From Ignavibacteria bacterium (GTDB taxonomy: Bacteria; Bacteroidota; Ignavibacteria; Ignavibacteriales; Melioribacteraceae), in NCBI GenBank assembly GCA_027347545.1, contig DAIEQT010000107.1, positions 1 through 6,707 of the forward strand: a stretch of 6,707 bases of DNA, written 5' to 3'. Shown here one piece after another: positions 1-5,821 of the stretch. Below the pieces are notes generated by a model that did no database searches, was not told the origin of the DNA, and was given only the letters and a program-made list of their open reading frames with translations. The position numbers and the translations under genes are program-made. Each line of letters opens with the position of its first letter. The stretch's first letter is position 1.

Positions 1-363
1 TTTAATTTTTTCTACAATACGCTTTTCTACTTCTTCACCATCTTTTCCGGTTTCTTTAAATCCAGCAGTAATGAGAATAATTGATTTCACCTTCTTGCTA
101 AGAAGAGTATCAATTGTTTCTTCTGCAAATTGTTTTGGTACAACAATAACCGCCAGATCAATCAGCTCGCTAATTTCTTCTATTGAATGAAAACATTTGT
201 AGCCGAGCACTTCATCGGCTTTGGGATTAACCGGAAAAACTTTTCCAGTGTAGTTATAAACTTTGATAGTTTTTAAGATTTCGTAACCGATGCTTTTTTC
301 TTTTGTTGATGCGCCGGCAACGCAGATAGATTTTGGATAGAAGAAATTAGAGATTGGATTCAT
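1..363 (-). CDS. CoA-binding domain protein, acyl-CoA synthetase (NDP-forming) alpha-type, N-terminal part
   Basis: The 121 visible codons encode a Rossmann-type CoA-binding domain and stay open to the window edge, so the C-terminus is missing. Visible motifs are VAGAS near residues 15-19 (nucleotide-type loop), a VFPVNPK strand at 42-48, LAVIVVP at 70-76 and LITAGFKETG at 97-106. The ITAGFKE segment is typical of the long ADP-forming acetate/acyl-CoA ligases and the related protein acetyltransferases, and argues against the short (about 140 aa) stand-alone CoA_binding_2 proteins. By family knowledge the enzyme interconverts acyl-CoA + ADP + Pi with acid + CoA + ATP in the cytoplasm. The ATG at 361-363 is preceded on its strand by GGAGAAAATC, a good ribosome binding site. 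Its leader contains the palindromic repeat at 378-442. Whether this is the alpha subunit alone or an alpha-beta fusion cannot be told here. Confidence 0.85.
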   Translation of the reverse strand, partial: MNPISNFFYPKSICVAGASTKEKSIGYEILKTIKVYNYTGKVFPVNPKADEVLGYKCFHSIEEISELIDLAVIVVPKQFAEETIDTLLSKKVKSIILITAGFKETGKDGEEVEKRIVEKIK

Positions 364-377
364 GATTTTCTCCGCAT

Positions 378-442
378 CTCTGCGCCTGCCTTGTCGGCAG
401 ACAGGTCTTTGCGGTAAAAGAATATCACGCAAAGGCGCAGAG
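378..442. repeat. Palindromic intergenic repeat interrupted by a smaller hairpin unit
   Basis: The outer arms CTCTGCGCC (378-386) and GGCGCAGAG (434-442) are perfectly complementary. The inner arms CTTTGCG (407-413) and CGCAAAG (428-434) also pair, around a 14-base loop. On the right the two arms are contiguous and share one G. On the left they are separated by about 21 extra bases (386-406 or 387-407), which themselves form a hairpin: CTGCC (386-390), loop TTGTC, GGCAG (396-400), with flanking CCTG/CAGG. The simplest reading is a small hairpin unit inserted into one arm of an older palindrome. From memory, CGCAAAGGCGCAGAG-like motifs recur between genes in Bacteroidota-type genomes; this was not searched. 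It lies in the divergent leader about 15 bases from the minus-strand start codon, so it could affect that gene's expression. Confidence 0.75.
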
Positions 443-507
443 CACGTTAAGCCTTAAAATTATTACACACAAATTAGGAAACAACAGCTTAACTTTCAGG
501 AGGCGAC

Positions 508-536
508 TTGCCGAATTCTTCTTTATCTTTTATTAT
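508..536 (+). promoter_or_regulatory. Candidate sigma70-type promoter for the SRPBCC-kinase-deacetylase operon
   Basis: TTGCCG at 508-513 and TATTAT at 531-536 are separated by 17 bp, placing a start site near 543 and a leader of about 20 bases before the ATG at 564. The -35 hexamer is a partial match and AT-rich alternatives (TATAAC at 534-539) overlap it, so this is only a candidate. Confidence 0.35.
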
Positions 537-563
537 AACGTTACGAACAAGAAAGAGTAGCTC

Positions 564-953
564 ATGTCAGACCAATTAAAAGTATCCGCAAAGTTTCCCG
601 TTCCAGCAAAAGAAATTTACACCGCATGGCTTAACAGCAAGCAACACACGGAAATGACCGGTTTCGAATCCTTTGTTTCTTCAAAGGTGGGTGGTAAGTT
701 CAAAGCCGGCGATGGCTACATTACCGGGGAAAATCTTGAGCTTGTTAAAAATAAAAGAATAATACAAGTGTGGCGCTCATCCGAGTTTGCCGAAAGCGAT
801 CTCAATTCTTTGCTTGTTGTAAATTTTGAAGGCATTTCCGGCGGATGCAAAGTAACAATTGAGCATAGCCAAATACCAAAAGGGCAAGGCAACGCATACA
901 AACAAGGGTGGATAGATTACTATCTTTTGCCAATGAAAAAATATTTTAAATAA
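564..953 (+). CDS. SRPBCC (AHSA1/START-like) domain protein
   Basis: This 129-aa protein is essentially a single SRPBCC/AHSA1-type hydrophobic-pocket domain of normal length. It shows the usual order: an N-terminal strand and helix with VPAKEIYTAWLNS (13-25), then VGGKFKAGDGYITGENLEL (42-60), the KNKRIIQVWR strand (62-71) and a C-terminal helix GWIDYYLLPMKKYF (115-128), the classic GW...YL.P...YF end of this family. Such domains bind hydrophobic ligands or, in eukaryotic Aha1, stimulate Hsp90; no catalytic residue identifies a reaction here. No signal peptide or membrane segment is seen, so it is probably cytoplasmic. The start is supported by the GAAAGAG purine stretch upstream. It ends 30 bp before the lipid-kinase gene on the same strand, suggesting co-transcription, perhaps as a lipid-ligand protein, though that link is only contextual. 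Confidence 0.85.
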   Translation: MSDQLKVSAKFPVPAKEIYTAWLNSKQHTEMTGFESFVSSKVGGKFKAGDGYITGENLELVKNKRIIQVWRSSEFAESDLNSLLVVNFEGISGGCKVTIEHSQIPKGQGNAYKQGWIDYYLLPMKKYFK

Positions 954-983
954 TAAACCATCCGGCAGCAATACGGGAGCGAG

Positions 984-1907
984 TTGAAAAAAATTACTTT
1001 TGTTCTTCACGGCAAACATTTGCACAAACACAGAATTCAATACGAAGCGGAAAAGTTTCTGGAAAAAGAATTTGTAACGGATTACTTCATTACTAAATCA
1101 AGCAAATCGGCAGAAGATTTTGCAGAAAAAATTGCAAACTCCGGAACAGATTATTTAATTGCCGTAGGCGGCGATGGAACGATGCACGAAGTAATTAACG
1201 GCATAATGCACGTTCCCAAAAACCAGAGAGAGAATTTAATTGCCGGACTTCTGCCGGTTGGAAGCGGAAATGATTTTGCGCGTACACTAAAACTCTCCGG
1301 GAAGATTTCTTATCTGCATAAGCTTATAGCGAACAACAACGTTATTGATATGGACATTGGTAAAATTGAGTGTGCAACGTTAGATGGAAAAGAAACAACA
1401 GTTTACTTTAACAATATTGCCGGCGTTGGTTTAGATGCCGAAGTAGCAAAGCGCGTAAACGAAGGGAATAAAACTTACGGTCCAAACGTTGCTTATTATA
1501 CCGCTACCATAAAATCGTTTTTGAATTACAGAAAGAAACAAATAAAAGTTACCTGTGCGGAATTTAATTACGAGGGAAACGTTCTGCTGCTCAGCTTTGC
1601 CAATGCAAAATATTTTGGCAGCGGACTCGGCATTGCGCCACACGCAAAAATTAACGATGGCAAAATGGCTCTCACTCTTGCCGGAGACGTAAGCTTGTTT
1701 GATTATTTAAAGAATGTAGGCAAACTAAGAAAGTGCGCTTATCTAAAACACCCGGGAATTGTTTACGGTGAAGCAGAAAGCATGAACATTCAACCTATAG
1801 GTGAACCTTGCTACATTGAAGCCGACGGCGAGCTTGTTGGAAGACTTCCACTAAAGGTTTCTATGCTTCATAAAGAGATTAAGTTTTTGACGGAAGTAGC
1901 AGAATGA
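984..1907 (+). CDS. YegS/diacylglycerol kinase-type lipid kinase
   Basis: The 307-aa length and motifs fit the DAGK_cat/YegS/BmrU/DgkB family, which phosphorylates diacylglycerol or related lipids with ATP at the inner face of the membrane. The nucleotide-binding signature VGGDGTMHEV lies at 61-70, LPVGSGNDFAR at 90-100, FNNIAGVGLDAEV at 142-153, GSGLGIAPHAKINDGKM at 212-228, and the C-terminal EADGE at 279-283. The start codon is TTG, with GGGAG 4 nt upstream; no ATG or GTG lies close by in frame, and the KKITFVLHG beta strand fits the family's first strand. Unlike most members, the N-terminal strand is not followed by an NPxSG-type motif but by HGKHLHKHR (9-17). The stop TGA overlaps the next gene's ATG (ATGA), implying translational coupling. 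The exact lipid substrate, and a sphingoid or polyprenol alternative, cannot be decided from sequence. Confidence 0.9.
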   Translation: MKKITFVLHGKHLHKHRIQYEAEKFLEKEFVTDYFITKSSKSAEDFAEKIANSGTDYLIAVGGDGTMHEVINGIMHVPKNQRENLIAGLLPVGSGNDFARTLKLSGKISYLHKLIANNNVIDMDIGKIECATLDGKETTVYFNNIAGVGLDAEVAKRVNEGNKTYGPNVAYYTATIKSFLNYRKKQIKVTCAEFNYEGNVLLLSFANAKYFGSGLGIAPHAKINDGKMALTLAGDVSLFDYLKNVGKLRKCAYLKHPGIVYGEAESMNIQPIGEPCYIEADGELVGRLPLKVSMLHKEIKFLTEVAE

Positions 1908-3160
1908 CAAATTCTGCAAGATTCTCTTTATTATTTACAAATTGTTTTGTGCTTCGCCAACTCACTCTTGAAGATGCGGAAGAAATCTTATTCCTTCGCA
2001 CGGACGAAAGAGTTCTTGAATACATTGATATAGAAAAAGCCGAAACACTTGAAGACGCTAAGCGTTTCATCGAAAAGATAAATAGCGGGGAAGAGGGCTG
2101 GTTCTTTTGGGGCATCACAGAAAAGAACAGTCCAAAAGTAATTGGAACAATTTGTTTGTGGAATATTGAAGCGGCGGAATCGAAGGCAGACATTGGATTT
2201 GTGCTTCATCCCGATTATTGGGGCAAGGGAATAATGCAAGAAGTTATTCCGGCAGTAATCAACTTTGGCTTCCAGAAAATGAAACTGAAGTGCATCATTG
2301 GAGAAGCCATGCCCAAAAACATAAAATCAATAAAACTGATGGAGAAGTTTGGATTCAGATATAAGAAAGAGTCGAACGAATACTCTGTTTATTTATTAAC
2401 TGCGCTTGATTGGCTGAAAAAACAAGTTTCTGATAAACCGCATCCGGTAATTTTAAGTGAGTTGAAAATTCCATCTTCGTTACAAGTTGCTTTGCTCGCA
2501 CCTCATCCGGATGATTTTGATGCGATTGGTGTTACAATGCGCGCTCTGCATGAAAATGGAAACAAAATTAGTTTAGCTGTTTTAACAACCGGCGTTAGCG
2601 GCGTAGAAAACATGTATGCGGAAAAAATTGGAAACTCAGATAAAACTGCTATCCGCGAAGAAGAACAGAAAGCGAGCATTGAATTTTTCGGTTTGTTGCC
2701 GGAACAAATAACTTTTCTCCGCTTAGAAAATGATGAAACCCAACACATGGCGGTTACGGAAAACAATTTTGCACGCATCAAAGAGTTTTGGGATGAACAC
2801 GCGCCAGATATAATTTTTCTTCCTCACGGAAATGATACGAACACCGATCATCAGCGTACGTACGCTATGTTTAAGAAAATCATGGAAACAGAAACAAAGC
2901 CGGTTATTGCTTTTCTAAACAAAGACCCCAAGACGATTGGTATCCGGAATGATGTAATTACAACTTTTGATGAAGCAGAAGCAGCTTGGAAAGGTGAGTT
3001 GCTGCGGTTTCACAAATCACAGCACGAAAGAAACTTGCGCACACGCAATCACGGTTTTGATGAGCGCATACTAAACGTAAACCGGAAAGATGCGGAAGAA
3101 CTCGGTTTGCAAAGCAAATACGTAGAAATATTTGAGCTGGAATTACACCTAAAACAATAG
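1904..3160 (+). CDS. GNAT acetyltransferase fused to PIG-L/LmbE-type deacetylase
   Basis: This 418-aa protein joins two enzymes in one frame. Residues 12-170 are a RimJ/RimL-type GNAT N-acetyltransferase: FVLRQLTLEDAEEI (15-28), ADIGFVLHPDYWGKGIMQEV (95-114) with the acetyl-CoA pyrophosphate loop WGKG, and a C-terminal NIKSIKLMEKFGFRYK (139-154). After a linker of about 20 residues, 193-418 form a PIG-L/LmbE deacetylase: strand VALLAPHPDDFDAIG (195-209), with H201 and D204 as probable zinc ligands, and FLPHGNDTNTDHQRTY (305-320), whose H316 would be the third ligand. PIG-L enzymes hydrolyse N-acetyl groups from amino sugars such as GlcNAc-PI, GlcNAc-inositol or GlcNAc-malate. The usual acidic residue of HPDDxE is Asp here. 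No ATG lies in the linker, so a separate deacetylase is not expected. The start is fixed by the ATGA overlap with the kinase. Substrates are unknown. Confidence 0.88.
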   Translation: MTNSARFSLLFTNCFVLRQLTLEDAEEILFLRTDERVLEYIDIEKAETLEDAKRFIEKINSGEEGWFFWGITEKNSPKVIGTICLWNIEAAESKADIGFVLHPDYWGKGIMQEVIPAVINFGFQKMKLKCIIGEAMPKNIKSIKLMEKFGFRYKKESNEYSVYLLTALDWLKKQVSDKPHPVILSELKIPSSLQVALLAPHPDDFDAIGVTMRALHENGNKISLAVLTTGVSGVENMYAEKIGNSDKTAIREEEQKASIEFFGLLPEQITFLRLENDETQHMAVTENNFARIKEFWDEHAPDIIFLPHGNDTNTDHQRTYAMFKKIMETETKPVIAFLNKDPKTIGIRNDVITTFDEAEAAWKGELLRFHKSQHERNLRTRNHGFDERILNVNRKDAEELGLQSKYVEIFELELHLKQ

Positions 3161-3229
3161 AACGCAGATTATTTATGATTGTTATGAAAAATCATGATAA
3201 ATCATAAGCATCATAATAAATCAGTGTTC
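3160..3229. repeat. 70-bp near-perfect palindromic element, possible bidirectional terminator
   Basis: Arms 3160-3187 and 3202-3229 are each 28 bp and pair at 22 of 28 positions without gaps; both outer ends are GAAC/GTTC. The centre is TCATGA (3192-3197), itself a palindrome exactly on the dyad axis. The element begins on the G of the fusion gene's TAG stop and ends 6 bp before the stop of the convergent glycosidase. Downstream on the plus strand is a T-rich run (3232-3241), and on the minus strand a GTTTTAG-type run, so the RNA hairpin could end transcription from both sides. The stem is AT-rich (TTATGAT repeats), unlike a classic GC-rich terminator, and the style resembles dispersed palindromic repeats of Bacteroidota-type genomes; that comparison is from memory. 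Confidence 0.75.
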
Positions 3230-3234
3230 CATTT

Positions 3235-4503
3235 TTATTTTATGTAAACAACTTCGCTAACTTTTGAAACACCATTCCCGTTAAATGCTTCGATAGCAAA
3301 ATAATAATCTTGATCTACCGTTAAAGCTCTCAATTCTAATTTGGTTTCATTATCAGCCCAAACCTGGTAAGTCTGATAAAGTTTATCTTTTCCAATTCCC
3401 CAAAGAATATTATAGCCGACCGCTCCTTCAACTTTATTCCATGTAATAAAAGCGTTGCGTGTATCTTTATCGCGTACAACGGTTAATCCGGTTGGTGTTT
3501 GAGGTGAGTTGCCTTTTCCATTTCCAAAAATTCTAATATCACTTACGGCAAGATTTGGTGTCGGTGCATAAACATTTTCATACTTGATGTAGCGCGCGTT
3601 AACCGGAGCGGTTAATTCAAAGTAGCCGTTTGGTCTGTCTTGTTTCTCTTTGGATAGATCAACAATTGTTCGCCAAGTTTTTCCATCAAGCGAAGAATAA
3701 AATTTGTACTGTGTGTAAACTTTTGCCGGATCATTATCAAAAATATTTGATTTATAATCCGCAAAGTGAATCTGTAAAGCTTTCACTTCATACTTGTCTT
3801 TCAAATCTATTTGAAGCCACTCACCCCGCTTATTGTTTTCCGCAACCCAAAACGTACGCGGATTTTCATCCGTAACTCTCGCAACAGCAAAAGTATCTTT
3901 CACGGAAGAGGCGATTGCCGGTTTTTTGTAAGAGAGAAGCATCCATCCGGTAAAGAGTTCATCTTTGTTTGCAAGTTTTTTAGTCGGCAGATAATGAGGA
4001 AAGTCACCGAAACGAGTGTTGGCGTACATCAAATCATCTTTATCAAAGAAAGCTGGAAACATTGCGATGCGCCGCTCAAAGTTCCAGTTGATTGCAATCC
4101 AGGGCGTTCCGGTATTCCAGTAATTTCCAAAATTATCTTGAAACGTATTTCCGTGCCCGGCGCCCGTCATAAAACCACCCGGTTTATAAGAGATTGGATT
4201 GTTAGGCGCATACTCAAATGGTCCAAGCGGATCTTTGCCAACATAAGTTCCGTTTGCGTAAACATTGTATTCTGTTCCGGGCGCTGCATATTGCAAATAA
4301 TATTTTCCATTGTGCTTGGTCATCCAGGCGCCTTCAATAAACGGACTGATTATATCCGAGTGATTCTGACCAAAACGCTCCCAGCCATGTTTCTCTGGAT
4401 ACAGATAAATAAATTTTTTAATCTCTCCTTTGTAAACCAATTTGTTGTTGTGATCAAGCTCGCTTCCGTAAATGGGGTAAACGTTTGATGAGCCCCAATA
4501 CAT
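3235..4503 (-). CDS. C-terminal fragment of the GH43-like glycosidase (rest of propeller, F5/8, FN3)
   Basis: An ATG two codons after the TAG opens a 422-aa frame in phase with the upstream fragment. Its first residues, MYWGSSNVYPIYG, are the middle of a propeller blade, not a natural N-terminus; there is no signal peptide, and the bases just upstream (GACCGCTAGTTT) contain no Shine-Dalgarno sequence. It carries the catalytic-acid Glu (fragment residue 57, FIEGAW), the remaining propeller, the F5/8-type domain (about 195-327) and the FN3 domain (about 335-422). On its own it would be cytoplasmic and incomplete, unless made by reinitiation after the TAG. It is best read as the 3' part of the same broken gene. 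Confidence 0.7.
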   Translation of the reverse strand: MYWGSSNVYPIYGSELDHNNKLVYKGEIKKFIYLYPEKHGWERFGQNHSDIISPFIEGAWMTKHNGKYYLQYAAPGTEYNVYANGTYVGKDPLGPFEYAPNNPISYKPGGFMTGAGHGNTFQDNFGNYWNTGTPWIAINWNFERRIAMFPAFFDKDDLMYANTRFGDFPHYLPTKKLANKDELFTGWMLLSYKKPAIASSVKDTFAVARVTDENPRTFWVAENNKRGEWLQIDLKDKYEVKALQIHFADYKSNIFDNDPAKVYTQYKFYSSLDGKTWRTIVDLSKEKQDRPNGYFELTAPVNARYIKYENVYAPTPNLAVSDIRIFGNGKGNSPQTPTGLTVVRDKDTRNAFITWNKVEGAVGYNILWGIGKDKLYQTYQVWADNETKLELRALTVDQDYYFAIEAFNGNGVSKVSEVVYIK

Positions 4504-4506
4504 AAA

Positions 4507-4989
4507 CTAGCGGTCTGTATCGTCATCATGGAATATTGCCGGATCCCAAGGACCGATTGTATCTGGCAGTAATGGAAGCCATCTGTTGAAAAATTTTAGC
4601 CTTCCTTTTTCCGGCTCGGTTGTAAAGAAGATTGGTCGCTGCTGAAAAGTTGATTGAAACAAATAAAGTGTATCGCGCACAGAAAGAGCTGCCGGTGCGC
4701 AAATATCTTCCATCGGCCACTTGCTCGGCTCGACGTATTTCCAATTCAGCAAATCTTTAGAATGCCAATAGCCGCCGGAGATTGTAACAAACAAAAAATA
4801 TTCTCCCTTATGATTCACAATCACGGGATCTGCACCGCTGCGGTAAGAAATTTTCTCGTTGATCTGTTCCCAATTGTAGCGGTAATTAATATCCATCGGG
4901 TTGCAGTAAGTCTTCTGATTCTGGTTCTGAGCGAAGAAAACCGAATTGAATACAACGACAAGAAAAAATATTTTAGAGAGAGATTTCAT
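4507..4989 (-). CDS. N-terminal fragment of the GH43-like glycosidase (signal peptide and first propeller blades)
   Basis: This 160-aa product would be made from the ATG at 4987-4989, which has a weak CGGAAT purine signal upstream and lies 19 bp after the stop of the YdeI-like gene, so the two may share a transcript. It holds the signal peptide (MKSLSKIFFLVVVF start), the CNPMD segment common at the start of mature GH43 domains, the catalytic-base Asp in SGADPVIV and the pKa-modulating Asp in GPWDPAIF, then stops at DDDTDR. It lacks the catalytic acid and most of the propeller, so it is expected to be inactive and unstable if translated. It is the 5' part of the pseudogene at 3235-4989, not an independent gene. 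Confidence 0.7.
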   Translation of the reverse strand: MKSLSKIFFLVVVFNSVFFAQNQNQKTYCNPMDINYRYNWEQINEKISYRSGADPVIVNHKGEYFLFVTISGGYWHSKDLLNWKYVEPSKWPMEDICAPAALSVRDTLYLFQSTFQQRPIFFTTEPEKGRLKFFNRWLPLLPDTIGPWDPAIFHDDDTDR

Positions 4990-5008
4990 TTATCAATTCC
5001 GATTGAGT

Positions 5009-5623
5009 TTAGCACTTAACGTATTTCCAGTTTCTAACTTTACCTTCAGCTAGCCATTCAATTGCAGTTGCAATTCTTTTGTTTCTCGTTTCTTCGGTTT
5101 TTGCTTCGGTAATCCATTCAACATATTCCTTTTTGTTCGAGTAAGAAAAGTTGTTGAATGTTTCCAGTGACTTCTTGTTTCTCTTTAGAATTTTCGTAAA
5201 GTAATCCGGAACAACAAGTTCTTTTGGCTCTTTGGATTTAGGTTTTGCGGGCAGCTTCACACCATCTGCATTTAGCTTTGTGGCTTCTTTTAAGTATGCA
5301 ATCAGCTCTTTGTCTTTGGGAAGGTCTTTAAGAGAAGTAATTCTTCCCAAATGTCCCATAGCGCTTTCCGATTTTGCGTTTGCAATCAACTTGGTATCTT
5401 TCATCAGTGCCGCTTTCCAAAAACCGATTGCACAGTGCTGCTTGAATGAAGCCATACTGCAAAGTGGTCCTTTGTAATCGAAACTCGCAAAGCTCCATTT
5501 AATAGTTTCTTCTACATCGGGACAAGCTTTGTGTACAAGTTCTCTAAAGTGTTCCAAAATTGGTTTTGCAAACTCTTGGGACTTGGCAATATAAGTATCA
5601 ACACGCGGGTCTTTCTTGCCCAT
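5009..5623 (-). CDS. DUF1801 / YdeI-OmdA-like protein
   Basis: The protein is 204 aa from the preferred start. The N-terminal half (DPRVDTYIAKSQEFAKPILEH onward, with TIKWSFASFDYKGPLCSMASFKQHCAIGFWK) matches the DUF1801/YdhG-like fold. The C-terminal part (VPDYFTKILKRN, then FSYSNKKEYVEWITEAKTEETRNKRI and IEWLAEGKVRNWKY) is the OmdA/YdeI motif found in proteins named bacteriocin-protection or OmpD-associated. The biochemical role of the family is not established; no catalytic motif, signal peptide or membrane segment is seen. An ATG five codons upstream (5636-5638) exists, but AAAGGAAACACT directly precedes the ATG at 5621-5623 with good spacing, while the upstream one has no ribosome binding site and overlaps a candidate -10. 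The glycosidase gene starts 19 bp downstream on the same strand, so they may be co-transcribed. Confidence 0.85.
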   Translation of the reverse strand: MGKKDPRVDTYIAKSQEFAKPILEHFRELVHKACPDVEETIKWSFASFDYKGPLCSMASFKQHCAIGFWKAALMKDTKLIANAKSESAMGHLGRITSLKDLPKDKELIAYLKEATKLNADGVKLPAKPKSKEPKELVVPDYFTKILKRNKKSLETFNNFSYSNKKEYVEWITEAKTEETRNKRIATAIEWLAEGKVRNWKYVKC

Positions 5624-5637
5624 AGTGTTTCCTTTCA

Positions 5638-5666
5638 TATATAAAAGTGATAAGTGAAACTCACAA
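5638..5666 (-). promoter_or_regulatory. Candidate promoter for the YdeI-like gene
   Basis: On the minus strand TTGTGA (5661-5666) and TATATA (5638-5643) are 17 bp apart. The -10 overlaps the upstream alternative ATG, which would exclude that start. The predicted start site would leave a very short leader that cuts into the ribosome binding site, so the true promoter may lie further upstream. Confidence 0.25.
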
Positions 5667-5740
5667 GAATTTGTCTAAGATGCAACAGAGTGAGTGCAAC
5701 CAGGCAAAACTACGCTTAATCTAAAATGGGAAACAAACAC

Positions 5741-5757
5741 AAAACGTCTTACGTTTT
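5741..5757. promoter_or_regulatory. Inverted repeat, candidate operator of the toxin-antitoxin module
   Basis: AAAACGT (5741-5747) and ACGTTTT (5751-5757) form a perfect 7-bp inverted repeat around CTT. It ends 4 bp before the TTGACT -35 of the antitoxin promoter. AbrB-type antitoxins usually bind palindromes at their own promoter as dimers, so this is the natural operator candidate. A nearly identical motif recurs at the toxin start codon (6052-6064). Confidence 0.45.
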
Positions 5758-5761
5758 ATAA

Positions 5762-5792
5762 TTGACTTACATTTTGAAATAGTATACCTTTG
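5762..5792 (+). promoter_or_regulatory. Promoter of the toxin-antitoxin operon
   Basis: TTGACT (5762-5767) is followed after 17 bp by TACCTTTG (5785-5792), which matches the TAnnTTTG -7 element known from Bacteroidota; an overlapping TATACC (5783-5788) would serve a sigma70-type reading with 15 bp spacing. Transcription would begin near 5799, which is after the GTG at 5795 and so supports the ATG at 5822 as the antitoxin start. Confidence 0.5.
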
Positions 5793-5821
5793 TTGTGAAA
5801 GTAAAACAAGAGGAGAAAAAG

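Larger units (their letters stand above)
3235..4989 (-). pseudogene. Secreted GH43-like glycosidase with F5/8 and FN3 domains, interrupted by an in-frame TAG
   Basis: Read through one TAG (4507-4509), this is a continuous 584-codon frame. Residues 1-20 are a signal peptide (lysines, hydrophobic core, cut near FFA-QN). A five-bladed-propeller GH43-type domain covers about 28-350, with all three expected acidic residues: D54 in GADPV, D149 in GPWDP, and E219 in FIEGAW. An F5/8 C (discoidin/CBM32-like) domain follows at about 357-489 (GEWLQIDLKDKYEVKALQIHF) and a fibronectin-III domain at about 497-584 ending in VVYIK. GH43 enzymes hydrolyse arabinosides, xylosides or galactosides, so the intact protein would act on plant or algal polysaccharide outside the cell. 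The stop falls between DDDTDR and FMYWGSSN, separating the catalytic Asp residues from the catalytic Glu. A sense codon one base away (TGG or TTG) would restore it. Alternatives are sequencing error or suppression. Confidence 0.85.

Noticed and set aside
489..563. Minus-strand open stretch of about 24 codons reading ...IIKDKEEFGKSPPES then stop, possibly the tail of a lost gene.
   Set aside because: It has no start codon, is closed by a stop just upstream, and overlaps the promoter region of the plus-strand operon; too short to support a gene remnant.
670..687. CCTTTG-6-CAAAGG hairpin within the SRPBCC gene.
   Set aside because: Short stem inside coding sequence with no T-run; no reason to call it regulatory.
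777..1040. 87-codon minus-strand open frame with a hydrophobic stretch, a possible small membrane protein.
   Set aside because: It lies antisense to two well-supported genes and shows no family motif or start signal.
2853..2866. Perfect 14-bp palindrome AGCGTACGTACGCT.
   Set aside because: It lies inside the deacetylase coding sequence at the conserved DHQRTY motif and has no partner copy in the window; chance within coding sequence is the simplest reading.
3811..4488. 225-codon plus-strand open frame opposite the glycosidase.
   Set aside because: Its translation is low-complexity and basic with no domain, and the minus strand carries clear GH43 and F5/8 motifs; it is an antisense shadow.
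4654..5019. 121-codon plus-strand open frame overlapping the glycosidase 5' end.
   Set aside because: No recognisable domain or ribosome binding site; the opposite strand encodes a signal peptide and a GH43 domain.
5795..5821. GTG start giving the antitoxin nine extra residues.
   Set aside because: It precedes the predicted transcript start and lacks a ribosome binding site, while AGGAG is ideally placed for the ATG at 5822.
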